Assembly (NCBI RefSeq): GCF_051175385.1
Contig: NZ_CP195106.1
Location: 6,882,001 to 6,946,000, forward strand
DNA from: Tundrisphaera lichenicola
GTDB lineage: Bacteria; Planctomycetota; Planctomycetia; Isosphaerales; Isosphaeraceae
Length of the DNA: 64,000 bases
Direction: 5' to 3'
Of this stretch, positions 34,709 to 42,751 are shown one piece after another. The position numbers were made by a program, and so were the translations under genes. Numbering within the stretch: position 1 is the stretch's first letter; each line of letters starts with the position of its first letter. A model generated the notes under the pieces. It saw nothing but the letters and a program-made list of their open reading frames with translations. It was not told where the DNA came from and made no database searches.

Positions 34709-34735
34709 ACGGATCGGGCGATTGACTCATCGGAT

Positions 34736-36199
34736 TCAAGCCAATATCTCCTTGACCACTTTCCCGCTCACATCGGTCAGACGGTAATCCCGACCCTGGA
34801 AGCGGTAGGTCAGCTTCTCGTGGTCGAGGCCCAGGAGGTGGAGGATGGTGGCCTGGAGGTCGTGGACGTGGACCGGGTCCTGGGCGACGGAGAAGGCCAT
34901 CTCGTCGGAGGCCCCGTGGGTGTAGCCCCCTTTGACTCCCCCCCCGGCCATGACCATCGTGTAGCAGTCGGGGAAGTGATCCCGGCCGAGGATGCCCCCG
35001 GTGGAGGTCCGGCCTTCCCGGAATGGGGTCCGGCCGAACTCTCCCCCCCAGACGATCAGGGTGTCTTCCAGGAGGCCCCTCTGCTTCAGGTCCTTGATCA
35101 GGGCGGCGGCGGGGCGGTCCATCGTGGCGCACTTCTTGGTCAGGCCGTCGCGGATGTCCTCGTTGGGGCCGGTCCCGTGGAAGTCCCAGCCCCAGTCGAA
35201 GAGCTGGACGAACCTCACGCCGTCCTCGACAAGTCGCCGGGCGAGCAGGCAGTTGTTGGCGAAGCTCGACGCCCCCGGCTCGGCCCCGTAGGCTTCGAGG
35301 ACTTCCTTGGGCTCCTTGCTGATGTCCATCACCTCGGGGACCGACGCCTGCATCCGGTAGGCCAGCTCGTACTGGGCGATCCGGGTGGCGGTCTCGGGGT
35401 GGCCGAGTTCCTTGCCCTGGATCTCGTTCAGGTCGCGGAGCGCGTCGAGGCTGGCCCGTCGGAGCGATCGGTCCATCCCGGCGGGGTCCGAGGCGTAGAG
35501 GACCGGGTCCCCTTGCGAGCGGCATTGGACGCCCTGGTAGACCGACGGTAGGAATCCGCTGCCGAACGAACTCTTGCCGCCGTTGGGCTGCACGCCGCTG
35601 GAGATCAGGACGACGAAGCCCGGGAGATTGGCGTTCTCGGACCCCAGCCCGTAGGTCACCCACGTCCCCATCGACGGCCTTCCCGACCGGGGCGAGCCGG
35701 TGTAGAGCAAGAGCTCGGCCGGGGCATGGTTGAACTGGTCGGTGTACATCGAGTTGATCACGCAGAGGTCGTCGGCGACCGTCTGCAAGTGAGGCAGGGC
35801 GTCCGACATCCAGACGCCGTTCTTGCCATACCGGGCGAATTTACGGGGGGTCCCCAGGAGCTTGGGGACGCCCGAGGTGAAGGCGAACTGCTTCCCCTTG
35901 AGGAACGAGTCGGGGCAGGGCTCGCCGTCGTGCTTGACCAGCTCAGGCTTGTAGTCGAAGAGGTCGAGGTGCGGAGGCGAGCCGGTCAGGTGGAGATAAA
36001 TCACCCGCTTCGCCTTGGCCGGGAACTGCGGGGGCTTCGGGGCCAGGGGGTTGACCACCGAGGAGGACGCCGAGATGTCGGCCGCCGGGGCATCCTTCGA
36101 CAGGAGCGACGCCAGCGCGATCGCCCCCAGGCCGCCCTGGCTCTCGCGGAAGAAGTGGCGACGCGTGAGATTCCGGACTCGTTCGATTCGGGGGTTCAT
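34736..36199 (-). CDS. DUF1501 family protein, Tat-type export signal
   Basis: A 487-residue protein starting at ATG 36199, where a perfect AGGAGG is seven bases upstream; the frame is open 14 codons further, but without a ribosome site. The Tat-like motif is TRRHFFRES. Family blocks: HLTGSPPHLDLFDYKPELV, FVQLFDWGWDFHGTGPNED, WGGEFGRTPFREG, GRDHFPDCYT, and HDLQATILHLLGLDHEKLTY. It is the last gene of the third hallmark operon, 38 bp after the SMI1-like gene. It probably works with the large PSCyt1/DUF1549/DUF1553 protein of the same operon. Confidence 0.93.
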   Translation of the reverse strand: MNPRIERVRNLTRRHFFRESQGGLGAIALASLLSKDAPAADISASSSVVNPLAPKPPQFPAKAKRVIYLHLTGSPPHLDLFDYKPELVKHDGEPCPDSFLKGKQFAFTSGVPKLLGTPRKFARYGKNGVWMSDALPHLQTVADDLCVINSMYTDQFNHAPAELLLYTGSPRSGRPSMGTWVTYGLGSENANLPGFVVLISSGVQPNGGKSSFGSGFLPSVYQGVQCRSQGDPVLYASDPAGMDRSLRRASLDALRDLNEIQGKELGHPETATRIAQYELAYRMQASVPEVMDISKEPKEVLEAYGAEPGASSFANNCLLARRLVEDGVRFVQLFDWGWDFHGTGPNEDIRDGLTKKCATMDRPAAALIKDLKQRGLLEDTLIVWGGEFGRTPFREGRTSTGGILGRDHFPDCYTMVMAGGGVKGGYTHGASDEMAFSVAQDPVHVHDLQATILHLLGLDHEKLTYRFQGRDYRLTDVSGKVVKEILA

Positions 36200-36237
36200 C
36201 GGTCGTCCTCCTGTCTCGGGGGCCACTCGGCGCAGTT

Positions 36238-36705
36238 TCACTTCTTTTTCTTGGCCTGATGATAATCCTTCGGGAGGACGCCGTCGCGGGATCGGCGGAC
36301 CAATTCCGCGAGGGACGGGGCGATCACGACGAAGAATTTGCGGATCTTCGCCTCGTCGTCGCCCCAGACGTCATCGTGGCTGATGTATCCGACGGACCCG
36401 ACCTGCTTGCGGAGGTCGATCGCCACCGGATCGCCGAGGACGCCGCTGCCGATCGCCAACAGCCCGGCCTTGAGATATCGAGGAGACTCGGCGGCCTCCT
36501 TCTGGATCTCCTCCTCCGTGTAGAGGTCGCAGATCTCATGGACGCGAGGCCGGCGCTCCTGCCGATCGGCGACGCACCCGGCGAAGAGCGCGATGATCTC
36601 GCCGGGAACCTTCTTCTCGCCGAGCCAGGCCAGGAACTCAGGGCTGGCCTCCGTCGTGGAGCGCCCGGCCGCCTGGAGCAAATCACTCACCGACTCTTCC
36701 GCCAT
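36238..36705 (-). CDS. SMI1/KNR4 (SUKH)-like small protein
   Basis: A 155-residue cytoplasmic protein without signal or membrane segment. The middle part, GLLAIGSGVLGDPVAIDL (residues 81-98) followed by GYISHDDVW, fits the core of the SMI1/KNR4 (SUKH) fold, best known from immunity proteins of contact-dependent toxin systems and from regulatory proteins. The tail ends in four lysines. It sits between the DUF1549/DUF1553 gene (22 bp gap) and the DUF1501 gene (38 bp gap), in the same direction, with GGAG six bases before its ATG. The assignment rests on motif shape only and the role is not known. Confidence 0.6.
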   Translation of the reverse strand: MAEESVSDLLQAAGRSTTEASPEFLAWLGEKKVPGEIIALFAGCVADRQERRPRVHEICDLYTEEEIQKEAAESPRYLKAGLLAIGSGVLGDPVAIDLRKQVGSVGYISHDDVWGDDEAKIRKFFVVIAPSLAELVRRSRDGVLPKDYHQAKKKK

Positions 36706-36727
36706 CGATCGCTCCGTAGGGCCGGGC

Positions 36728-39700
36728 TCAGCGGTTCATCAGGGTCTCATCCAGGTTTAACAACACGTTGCCCACGACGGTCCAGGCCGCCAGGTCGGCG
36801 AGGTCGGCCCCCTCGGGCGCGGGGCCGAGCGGTTCGGTCGCCATCTTCCGGGCGGCCTCGGCATCCCTGGCGTAGTGGGCCTTCACATCCTCATACAGTC
36901 CGACGATCCGGGCCAGCTCCCGATCGCTCGGATCCCGGGAGAGGCAGAGCCGGAACCCCTCGCGAATCCTGGCGGTGGGGTCCGGGCCGCTGGCGATGAG
37001 CCTCCGGGCCAGGGCCTGCGCGGCCTCGACGTAGACCGGGTCGTTCAGGGTGACCAGGGCCTGGAGCGGGGTGTTGGTCCGGGTCCTCCGGACGGTGCAG
37101 ACCTCGCGGTTGGGGGCGTCGAAGGTGGCCATCGACGGATAAGGGTTCGACCTCCGCCAGGTGGTGTAGATCCCCCGGCGATACTTATCGTCCCCGGCGC
37201 TGGTCTGCCAGTCGATCTTGCCGCCGAAGGCCGCGGTCAGTCCCGACGACGGCTGGGGCGGGTGGACCGGCGGGCCGTACATCTTCGGGCTGAGCAGCCC
37301 GGCGACGGCGAGCGCCTGGTCGCGGACGGTCTCGGCGGGCAGGCGGAACCTCGGCCCCCGGGCGAGCCACTGGTTGGCCGGGTCGAGTTCCAGGGCCTCG
37401 GGCGTCACCTTCGACGATTGCCGGTAGGCGGCCGAGGTCACCAGCAGCCGGAGGAACCGCTTGAGGTCCCACTCCCCTTGGACGAGTTCGGTGGCCAGCC
37501 AGTCGAGCAACTCGGGATGGGTGGGGGGTTCCCCCTGCGAGCCGAATTCCTCGCTGGTGGGTACCAGCCCCGCGCCGAAGATCGTCTCCCAGTAGCGGTT
37601 GGCGACCACCCGGGCGGTCAGGGGGTTGTCGTCATCGACGAGCCAGCGGGCCAGGGCCAGGCGGTCGCGAGGGGCGTCGGAGGGGAGCGGGAAGATGTCC
37701 GCGGGCACCCCCTCGGAGACCTCATCGCCGAGGACCATGTAATTCCCCCGGAGCTGGATCTTGGTGGTCCGCCGGGCGTCGCTGGCCAGCTCTCGGAGGA
37801 TCGGCACCGAGGTCTCGGGCTTCATCCCGGCCAGTTGCTTCTCCAGCTCCATCAGCCGGTCTCGCTGGGGCTTCAGCTCCGGGGCGACCTCGGCCAGGTG
37901 GTGGCGTTCGATCTCCTTCCGCTGGGCGTCGGTCCTCTGATCGGGGGGAGTCCGGAGGATCGCGAGGACCGCCGAGGGGGTCCGGGCGAACTCGCCGGCC
38001 CGCTCGTCGTTCGAGGTCGAGACCCGGAACTTGCCGAGCGTCCGGCCCGCCTCCTTGGCCTCCTGCTCGATCGCGACGACCAGGGTCGAGCCCTCCTCGA
38101 CGATCACCGGGGCGTCGGTCACCAGCGTCAAGGCGTGCGGCCGACCGAACGGCCCGTCGACCTTCCATCCCTTCCCCTTGCCCTCGGCGATCACGTCGGC
38201 GGCCCCCGGCTCGTCGGCATAGGCGGCGGCGAAGACGATCGGGCGATCGCCGCTGGGGGCGAACTCGGCGGAGAGCTTGGGGGCCTTCTCGATCAACTGC
38301 GTCCAGACCGGATTCCGCTTCTCATCCAGCAGGACGATCCGCGCCCCGTCGAGCCTCGACTGGAGGTCGCTATCGGTCCGGTTCCAGATCGCCACGCGGT
38401 CGACCGGCCCGTTCGATTTGAGGTCGACCTCCCACCAGGGGTTGTCCATCGAGGCGGTGTGGGTCGTGGATTTGGCCGAGGTGTAGTCGCCGTCGGTGTT
38501 GCCGTCGATGGCCAGTTTGGCGGGGCCGTCGAAGTCGGTGCTGGACTGGCTGGCCTCCCCCTTGGGGGCGATGTTCTCGGATTCGCGGAAGACCTGGACC
38601 TCGGCGATCGAGAGGAACTTGCCCGAGCCCGGCAATTCGACCCGGACGAACCGCCCGGACGGTCGCGAGTCGGTGGGCGCCCGGAGAGTGGCCCGGAGTT
38701 TGGTGACGGTGAACCCCCCGCCCGCGTGCCCCGGCCCCTTCTCGGGGAGCGAGTCGTCCGGGAGCGCCTCCAGCCGGAGGCTCGTCAGGGGGGAGCCTTC
38801 CACGGGGAGGGTCAGCGTGGTCACGTCGGTCTTGCCCTTGGGCTCGACCAGGACCGAGCCATCGTCGAGGATCGTGACCTTGGCCCCCTCGCGGGTCGAC
38901 GCCTCGGACGGCCTGGGGGCCTGCCAGGCCAGGTCGGCGTCGAACGCCTTCTCCCAGCGGGCCTGGCCGGCGGCGGTCTCGGCGGTCGGGGTCCGGAGGA
39001 TCTGCTCCAGGCCGGCGATCTCGGCCTGGACGGCGGCCTTCTTGCGCTTGAGGTCGTCGGACTCGATCGGGAGCCGGGGGCTCTCGTCGGTCCTGTCGGC
39101 GTCCTGGGTGTTGTTGAAGAAGGCGAAGACCCGGAAGAAATCGGCCTGCGAGATCGGGTCGAACTTGTGGTCGTGGCACTGGGCGCAGGCGATGGTCGTG
39201 CCCATCCAGACGGCCATCGTGGTGTTGACACGGTCGACGATCGCGGCGTTCCGGAACTCCTCGTCGTTGGTCCCGCCCTCATTGTTGGTCATCGTGTTCC
39301 GGTGGAACGCCGTCGCGATCAGTTGATCGACCGAGGGGTCGGGCAGGAGGTCGCCCGCGATCTGCTCCAAGGTCAACTGGTCGAACGGCTTGTTGGCGTT
39401 GAACGACCGGATCACGTAGTCGCGATAGGCCCAGATCTCGCGGGCCGGGTCGTCGGCGTACCCGGCCGAGTCGGCGTAGCGGGCCAGATCCAGCCACATC
39501 CTCGCCCAGTGCTCGCCGTAGGTCGGCTTGGCCAGGAGACGGTCGACCAGCCGCTCGTAGGCGTCGGGTCGGTTGTCGAGGGCGAAGTCATTCACCTCCT
39601 CGACCGTCGGCGGGAGGCCGGTCAGGTCGAGCGAGAGCCGGCGGATCAGGATGTTCCGGTCGGCCTCGGGCGAGGGGGCCAGCCCTTCCTTCTCCATCCG

Positions 39701-40225
39701 GGCCAGCAGGAAGCGGTCGATCGGACTCCTCGGCCAGGTGGGGTGCTTGACCTCGGGCAACTCGGGCCGGACGGGCTTGAGATAGGCCCAGTGCCGGGCG
39801 TAGGGGGCCCCTTGCCGGACCCAGGCGGTCAGGGTCTCGATCTCGGCCTTCTCCAGCTTCGAGGCGTGCCCGGGCGGGGGCATGACCTCGGTCGGGTCGT
39901 CGGACGAGACCCGGATGATCAACTCGCTCTCGTCGGGGTTCCCCTTGACGATGGCCTGATATCCGCCGAGGTCGGCGAAGGCCCCTTGCTCGGTATCCAG
40001 CCGGAATGGCTTCGAAGAGCCTTTCCGCTTGGCGGCGTCGGGGCCGTGGCAGGCATAGCAGCGGTTCGAGAGGATCGGGCGGATCTCCCGGTTGAAGTCG
40101 ATCGTCCGCGCGGGCGGCTGATCGGCCCGGATCGGGGCGGCAATCAGCGCGAGCGAAACGGCGACCAACCGGGCGACCTCCCGAGCGATCGGGCGTCGAC
40201 GAGACACGAGGGGTGTGTTCGGCAT
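36728..40225 (-). CDS. PSCyt1/DUF1549/DUF1553 protein with discoidin-like domain
   Basis: A 1165-residue secreted protein, the largest hallmark protein here. Signal peptide to about residue 35. PSCyt1 has heme motif CYACH (Cys56, Cys59, His60) and the MPPPGHASKLEKAEIETL block. DUF1549 runs from about 155 to 375 and ends with CAQCHDHKFDPISQADFF, a second CxxCH. A galactose-binding F5/8-type-C module lies near 560-680 (FLSIAEVQVFRESENIAPKG, NPWWEVDLKS). DUF1553 covers about 860-1130 (ARVVANRYWETIFGAGLV, RRTRTNTPLQALVTLND). It is first in an operon with the SMI1-like and DUF1501 genes. Function unknown; sugar binding and heme binding are inferred from domains. Confidence 0.92.
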   Translation of the reverse strand: MPNTPLVSRRRPIAREVARLVAVSLALIAAPIRADQPPARTIDFNREIRPILSNRCYACHGPDAAKRKGSSKPFRLDTEQGAFADLGGYQAIVKGNPDESELIIRVSSDDPTEVMPPPGHASKLEKAEIETLTAWVRQGAPYARHWAYLKPVRPELPEVKHPTWPRSPIDRFLLARMEKEGLAPSPEADRNILIRRLSLDLTGLPPTVEEVNDFALDNRPDAYERLVDRLLAKPTYGEHWARMWLDLARYADSAGYADDPAREIWAYRDYVIRSFNANKPFDQLTLEQIAGDLLPDPSVDQLIATAFHRNTMTNNEGGTNDEEFRNAAIVDRVNTTMAVWMGTTIACAQCHDHKFDPISQADFFRVFAFFNNTQDADRTDESPRLPIESDDLKRKKAAVQAEIAGLEQILRTPTAETAAGQARWEKAFDADLAWQAPRPSEASTREGAKVTILDDGSVLVEPKGKTDVTTLTLPVEGSPLTSLRLEALPDDSLPEKGPGHAGGGFTVTKLRATLRAPTDSRPSGRFVRVELPGSGKFLSIAEVQVFRESENIAPKGEASQSSTDFDGPAKLAIDGNTDGDYTSAKSTTHTASMDNPWWEVDLKSNGPVDRVAIWNRTDSDLQSRLDGARIVLLDEKRNPVWTQLIEKAPKLSAEFAPSGDRPIVFAAAYADEPGAADVIAEGKGKGWKVDGPFGRPHALTLVTDAPVIVEEGSTLVVAIEQEAKEAGRTLGKFRVSTSNDERAGEFARTPSAVLAILRTPPDQRTDAQRKEIERHHLAEVAPELKPQRDRLMELEKQLAGMKPETSVPILRELASDARRTTKIQLRGNYMVLGDEVSEGVPADIFPLPSDAPRDRLALARWLVDDDNPLTARVVANRYWETIFGAGLVPTSEEFGSQGEPPTHPELLDWLATELVQGEWDLKRFLRLLVTSAAYRQSSKVTPEALELDPANQWLARGPRFRLPAETVRDQALAVAGLLSPKMYGPPVHPPQPSSGLTAAFGGKIDWQTSAGDDKYRRGIYTTWRRSNPYPSMATFDAPNREVCTVRRTRTNTPLQALVTLNDPVYVEAAQALARRLIASGPDPTARIREGFRLCLSRDPSDRELARIVGLYEDVKAHYARDAEAARKMATEPLGPAPEGADLADLAAWTVVGNVLLNLDETLMNR

Positions 40226-40332
40226 GGCGTGCGACCGGGATTCGGGGTGAAGATCGGAACCGTCGGGTATCCAGGGGCGGGCCGAGGCTCGGGGATGATT
40301 AACCTTGATTCTACCGGAAAGCGGGGACCAGG

Positions 40333-41181
40333 TCAGGCTTTTTCTTCCCCGGCCAGCGATTGACTGCTCCGGTCCCGATTGGGATCGAGCCAGGCCAGCC
40401 CCTCGGAGTCGGCGAATCGTCGGGCCCCGACCTCGCGGATCGCCGAGTCCTCCACCTTGTCCAGCGGGGTGTAGCGGGGGTGGTGCGAATCCTTGTAGGG
40501 GTCATTTCGGTGGGCGTTGTAGCAGCAGATCATGCTCCATCGAGGGTCGGGGGAGGCGTTCCGATCGGACCGGTGGAGCAGGTTCGAGTGGAAGAACAGC
40601 GCATCGCCCGGATTCATCTCGACATGGACCAGCGGGAGCCGCTTCAAAACCTCGCCGACCCGCTCCAGATCGGCCCCGGCCTGCTCGCCGGTCAGGACAT
40701 GTTCGATCCGCCCGAGCTTGTGCGAGCCCTCGATCACCTGGAGGCACCCATTGGCCCGGGTGCAGGGATCGACCGCGATGAACACGCTCACCAGGTCCGG
40801 GAACAAAACTCCATTCTGATACCAGTACCCGTAATCCTGGTGCCAGGCCCAGGCCCCGCCCACCTTGGGGTCTTTCATGATCATCTTCGAGTGATAGTGG
40901 TAGACCTCGTCGTCGAGCAGTTGCTCGGCCGAGTCCACCACCCGACGGCAGCGGGCGAACATCCCGTAGATCCCGTCCCCCGGGTGGTTCCAGAGCGAGA
41001 GCCGGACCCGCCCCCCCTCGCCATCGGCCCGCCCGAACGAGTGAGCGTCCAGGGCCCGGTCCTCCCGGCTGGCCCGGAGCAACAGGCCGATCTCCTCGGC
41101 GTCGAAAAGGCTCGGGACCAGGAGCGAGCCGGCGCGTTCGTACCGCGCGATCTGGTCGGGCGTCAGCGGTCCCGGTCGCAT
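40333..41181 (-). CDS. Phytanoyl-CoA dioxygenase (PhyH) family oxygenase
   Basis: A 282-residue Fe(II)/2-oxoglutarate-type oxygenase. The iron ligands are visible as HQD in AWAWHQDYGYWY and the distal His in FFHSNLLHRSD; the nearby Arg would hold 2-oxoglutarate. The segment VIEGSHKLG is also typical. Relatives hydroxylate fatty acyl-CoA, ectoine or secondary metabolites; the substrate here is not known. GGAGGT precedes the ATG. It is transcribed alone, with the 222-bp repeat copy 2 in its upstream region. Confidence 0.9.
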   Translation of the reverse strand: MRPGPLTPDQIARYERAGSLLVPSLFDAEEIGLLLRASREDRALDAHSFGRADGEGGRVRLSLWNHPGDGIYGMFARCRRVVDSAEQLLDDEVYHYHSKMIMKDPKVGGAWAWHQDYGYWYQNGVLFPDLVSVFIAVDPCTRANGCLQVIEGSHKLGRIEHVLTGEQAGADLERVGEVLKRLPLVHVEMNPGDALFFHSNLLHRSDRNASPDPRWSMICCYNAHRNDPYKDSHHPRYTPLDKVEDSAIREVGARRFADSEGLAWLDPNRDRSSQSLAGEEKA

Positions 41182-41307
41182 GCGGACCTCCGGAGGATGG
41201 GGCAGGGGAGGGGGATCGATCGCCTCCGATCGAGTCCCATCCCGCCATCATACCAGAGCCCGATGGCCCGCTCACGAGGGTGCGGCGACCAAACCGAATG
41301 GGATCTG

Positions 41308-41529
41308 CCCAGGGATCCTGGTGGTTGTGCGGGCGGAGCAAGCTCCGCCTGAGCAAAGCGTGAGCAAGCTCCCGCACTCCAAAGCCTCCGGCGGCTCGTC
41401 CAGCTCGATACTCCCCCTCAGCGGCGAAGCCGCCCTGGAGTGCGGGAGCTTGCTTACGCTTTCGGACCCGGAGCTTGCTCCGGGGGCCGACGACAGCCGA
41501 TCCCCGCAACGACTCCCAGCCTCCCTGGG
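41308..41529. repeat. 222-bp long-hairpin repeat, copy 2
   Basis: Second copy of the element at 9489-9710. The outer ends are inverted: CCCAGGGATCCTGGTGGTTG on the left and the sequence ending TCCCTGGG on the right, where GCAACGACTCCCAG pairs with the left end. Inner palindromes (GGCGGAGCAAGCTCCGCC, GGAGCTTGCTCC) are kept, and base changes in one arm are partly matched in the other (for example GTGAGCAAGCTCCCGC with GCGGGAGCTTGCTTAC). It lies in the 467-base gap between the divergent phyH-type and membrane-protein genes; the remainder of that gap shows no gene. Confidence 0.85.
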
Positions 41530-41648
41530 TACAGCCGCACCATCGAATGCGGATCGAGGTAGTTTCACCACGAAGACTTTCGGTCTATCGTAGATCGAGC
41601 CGGGGGGATGATCCGCCCGAGGACGGGCATTCAAGAAAGAGGACGTCG

Positions 41649-42071
41649 ATGACCGAGGACGCGGAACATCTCCGACTGCTCTCGATCTTCCATTATGTCG
41701 TGGGGGGACTGACCGCGCTGTTCGCGAGCTTCCCCATCATCCACGTCGCCATCGGGATCGCGATCGTCACCGGCTCCTTCAACGATCCGAAGAATGGGTC
41801 GGCCCCTCCTTCGGCGTTTGGGTGGTTTTTCATCGTCATCGGGGCCCTGTTCATCGTGCTCGGTTGGGCCTACGCGATCGGCATGTTTGTCGCGGGGCGA
41901 AACCTCCGGCAGAGGCGGGGCTATCTGTACTGCCTGGTGATGGCGGGGCTCTCTTGCGCGAACTTCCCCTTCGGCACTTGCCTCGGGGTGTTCACCCTGA
42001 TCGTCCTCCTGCGACCCTCGGTAAAGCCGCTCTTCGAGAAGGGGGCGGGGACGGTGTCGGACTTCGCCTGA
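41649..42071 (+). CDS. Small polytopic membrane protein of unknown function
   Basis: A 140-residue protein with four predicted membrane helices: about residues 8-42, 60-85, 95-112 and 113-125. It begins MTEDAEHLRLLSIFHYVVGGL; similar short proteins with the LSIFHYVVGG start are widespread in planctomycetes and some other bacteria but have no known role. ATG 41649 has AGAGGA seven bases upstream; the frame is open further upstream, but that sequence belongs to the repeat. It is convergent with the peroxiredoxin gene. Confidence 0.82.
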   Translation: MTEDAEHLRLLSIFHYVVGGLTALFASFPIIHVAIGIAIVTGSFNDPKNGSAPPSAFGWFFIVIGALFIVLGWAYAIGMFVAGRNLRQRRGYLYCLVMAGLSCANFPFGTCLGVFTLIVLLRPSVKPLFEKGAGTVSDFA

Positions 42072-42130
42072 TCCCGGGGCGAGCCGCCACGCCGCCGATG
42101 GGCTCGGGGCGGGCGGCCTTGCCCCGTGAC

Positions 42131-42691
42131 TCAGCGGACGCCCAGCGTCTTGATCACGTCGGTAACCCGGGCGCGGTCGCCGTGCGATCGGCTCGTCTTG
42201 GCGAAGGCGACCTTGCCCTTCGAGTCGATCACGAACGTCGAAGGATAGGCGGTCTCGCCGGGAGCCTCCCAGCGGAGCCCGTAGCTATTGGTAAAGGTAT
42301 AGTCGGGGTCGATCACGAAGTGGAAATTGTCGGGCAAGGATTTACCTCGCGCGAAATCCTCGGCGTGCTCCTTGAGGCTGGCCGATGGGCCGGGATAAAC
42401 CAGGACCACCCGGGCCTTGGCGGCGGTCAGTTCCTTCGACTTGCCGACCAGTTCGGCCACCTGCTTCGTGCAGATCGGGCACTGATAGCCGGGCCAGCCC
42501 CGGAGGACGACCAGGACCACCGGCCCCTGATCGGTAAGCTGGGAGAGTTGAACCGACTCGCCCGCGGGGGTCTGGAGCGTGAAGTCGGTCGGGACCTGGC
42601 CCACTCGGGGAGTCCCGGCGATCGCCGACGCCGCAGGCATCAGGCCCAGGGCCAATCCGAAGGACGCAATCATCTTGGTCAACGCATTCAT
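42131..42691 (-). CDS. Exported peroxiredoxin-like thioredoxin-fold protein
   Basis: A 186-residue protein; ATG 42691 has GGAG eight bases upstream and opens a signal peptide ending AIAGTP. The thioredoxin fold of the AhpC/TSA-redoxin group is clear: DFTLQTPAGESVQLSQL, VVLRGWPGYQCPICTKQ with a vicinal cysteine pair (the first is the probable peroxidatic or redox Cys), and PSTFVIDSKGKVAFAK. It likely reduces peroxides or disulfides in the periplasm. It lies downstream of the glycine-rich gene pair in the same direction, 60 bp after the first of them, so readthrough is possible. Confidence 0.87.
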   Translation of the reverse strand: MNALTKMIASFGLALGLMPAASAIAGTPRVGQVPTDFTLQTPAGESVQLSQLTDQGPVVLVVLRGWPGYQCPICTKQVAELVGKSKELTAAKARVVLVYPGPSASLKEHAEDFARGKSLPDNFHFVIDPDYTFTNSYGLRWEAPGETAYPSTFVIDSKGKVAFAKTSRSHGDRARVTDVIKTLGVR

Positions 42692-42751
42692 CTTCAAATC
42701 TCCAACTCGGTCAATCATCGTTCAAAGGGTCGAAACAAAGGGGTGGCGTGA

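Noticed and set aside
36875..40363. An 1162-codon open frame on the plus strand
   Set aside because: It mirrors the large minus-strand hallmark gene; the translation has low-complexity Gly/Asp/Val composition and no start signal.
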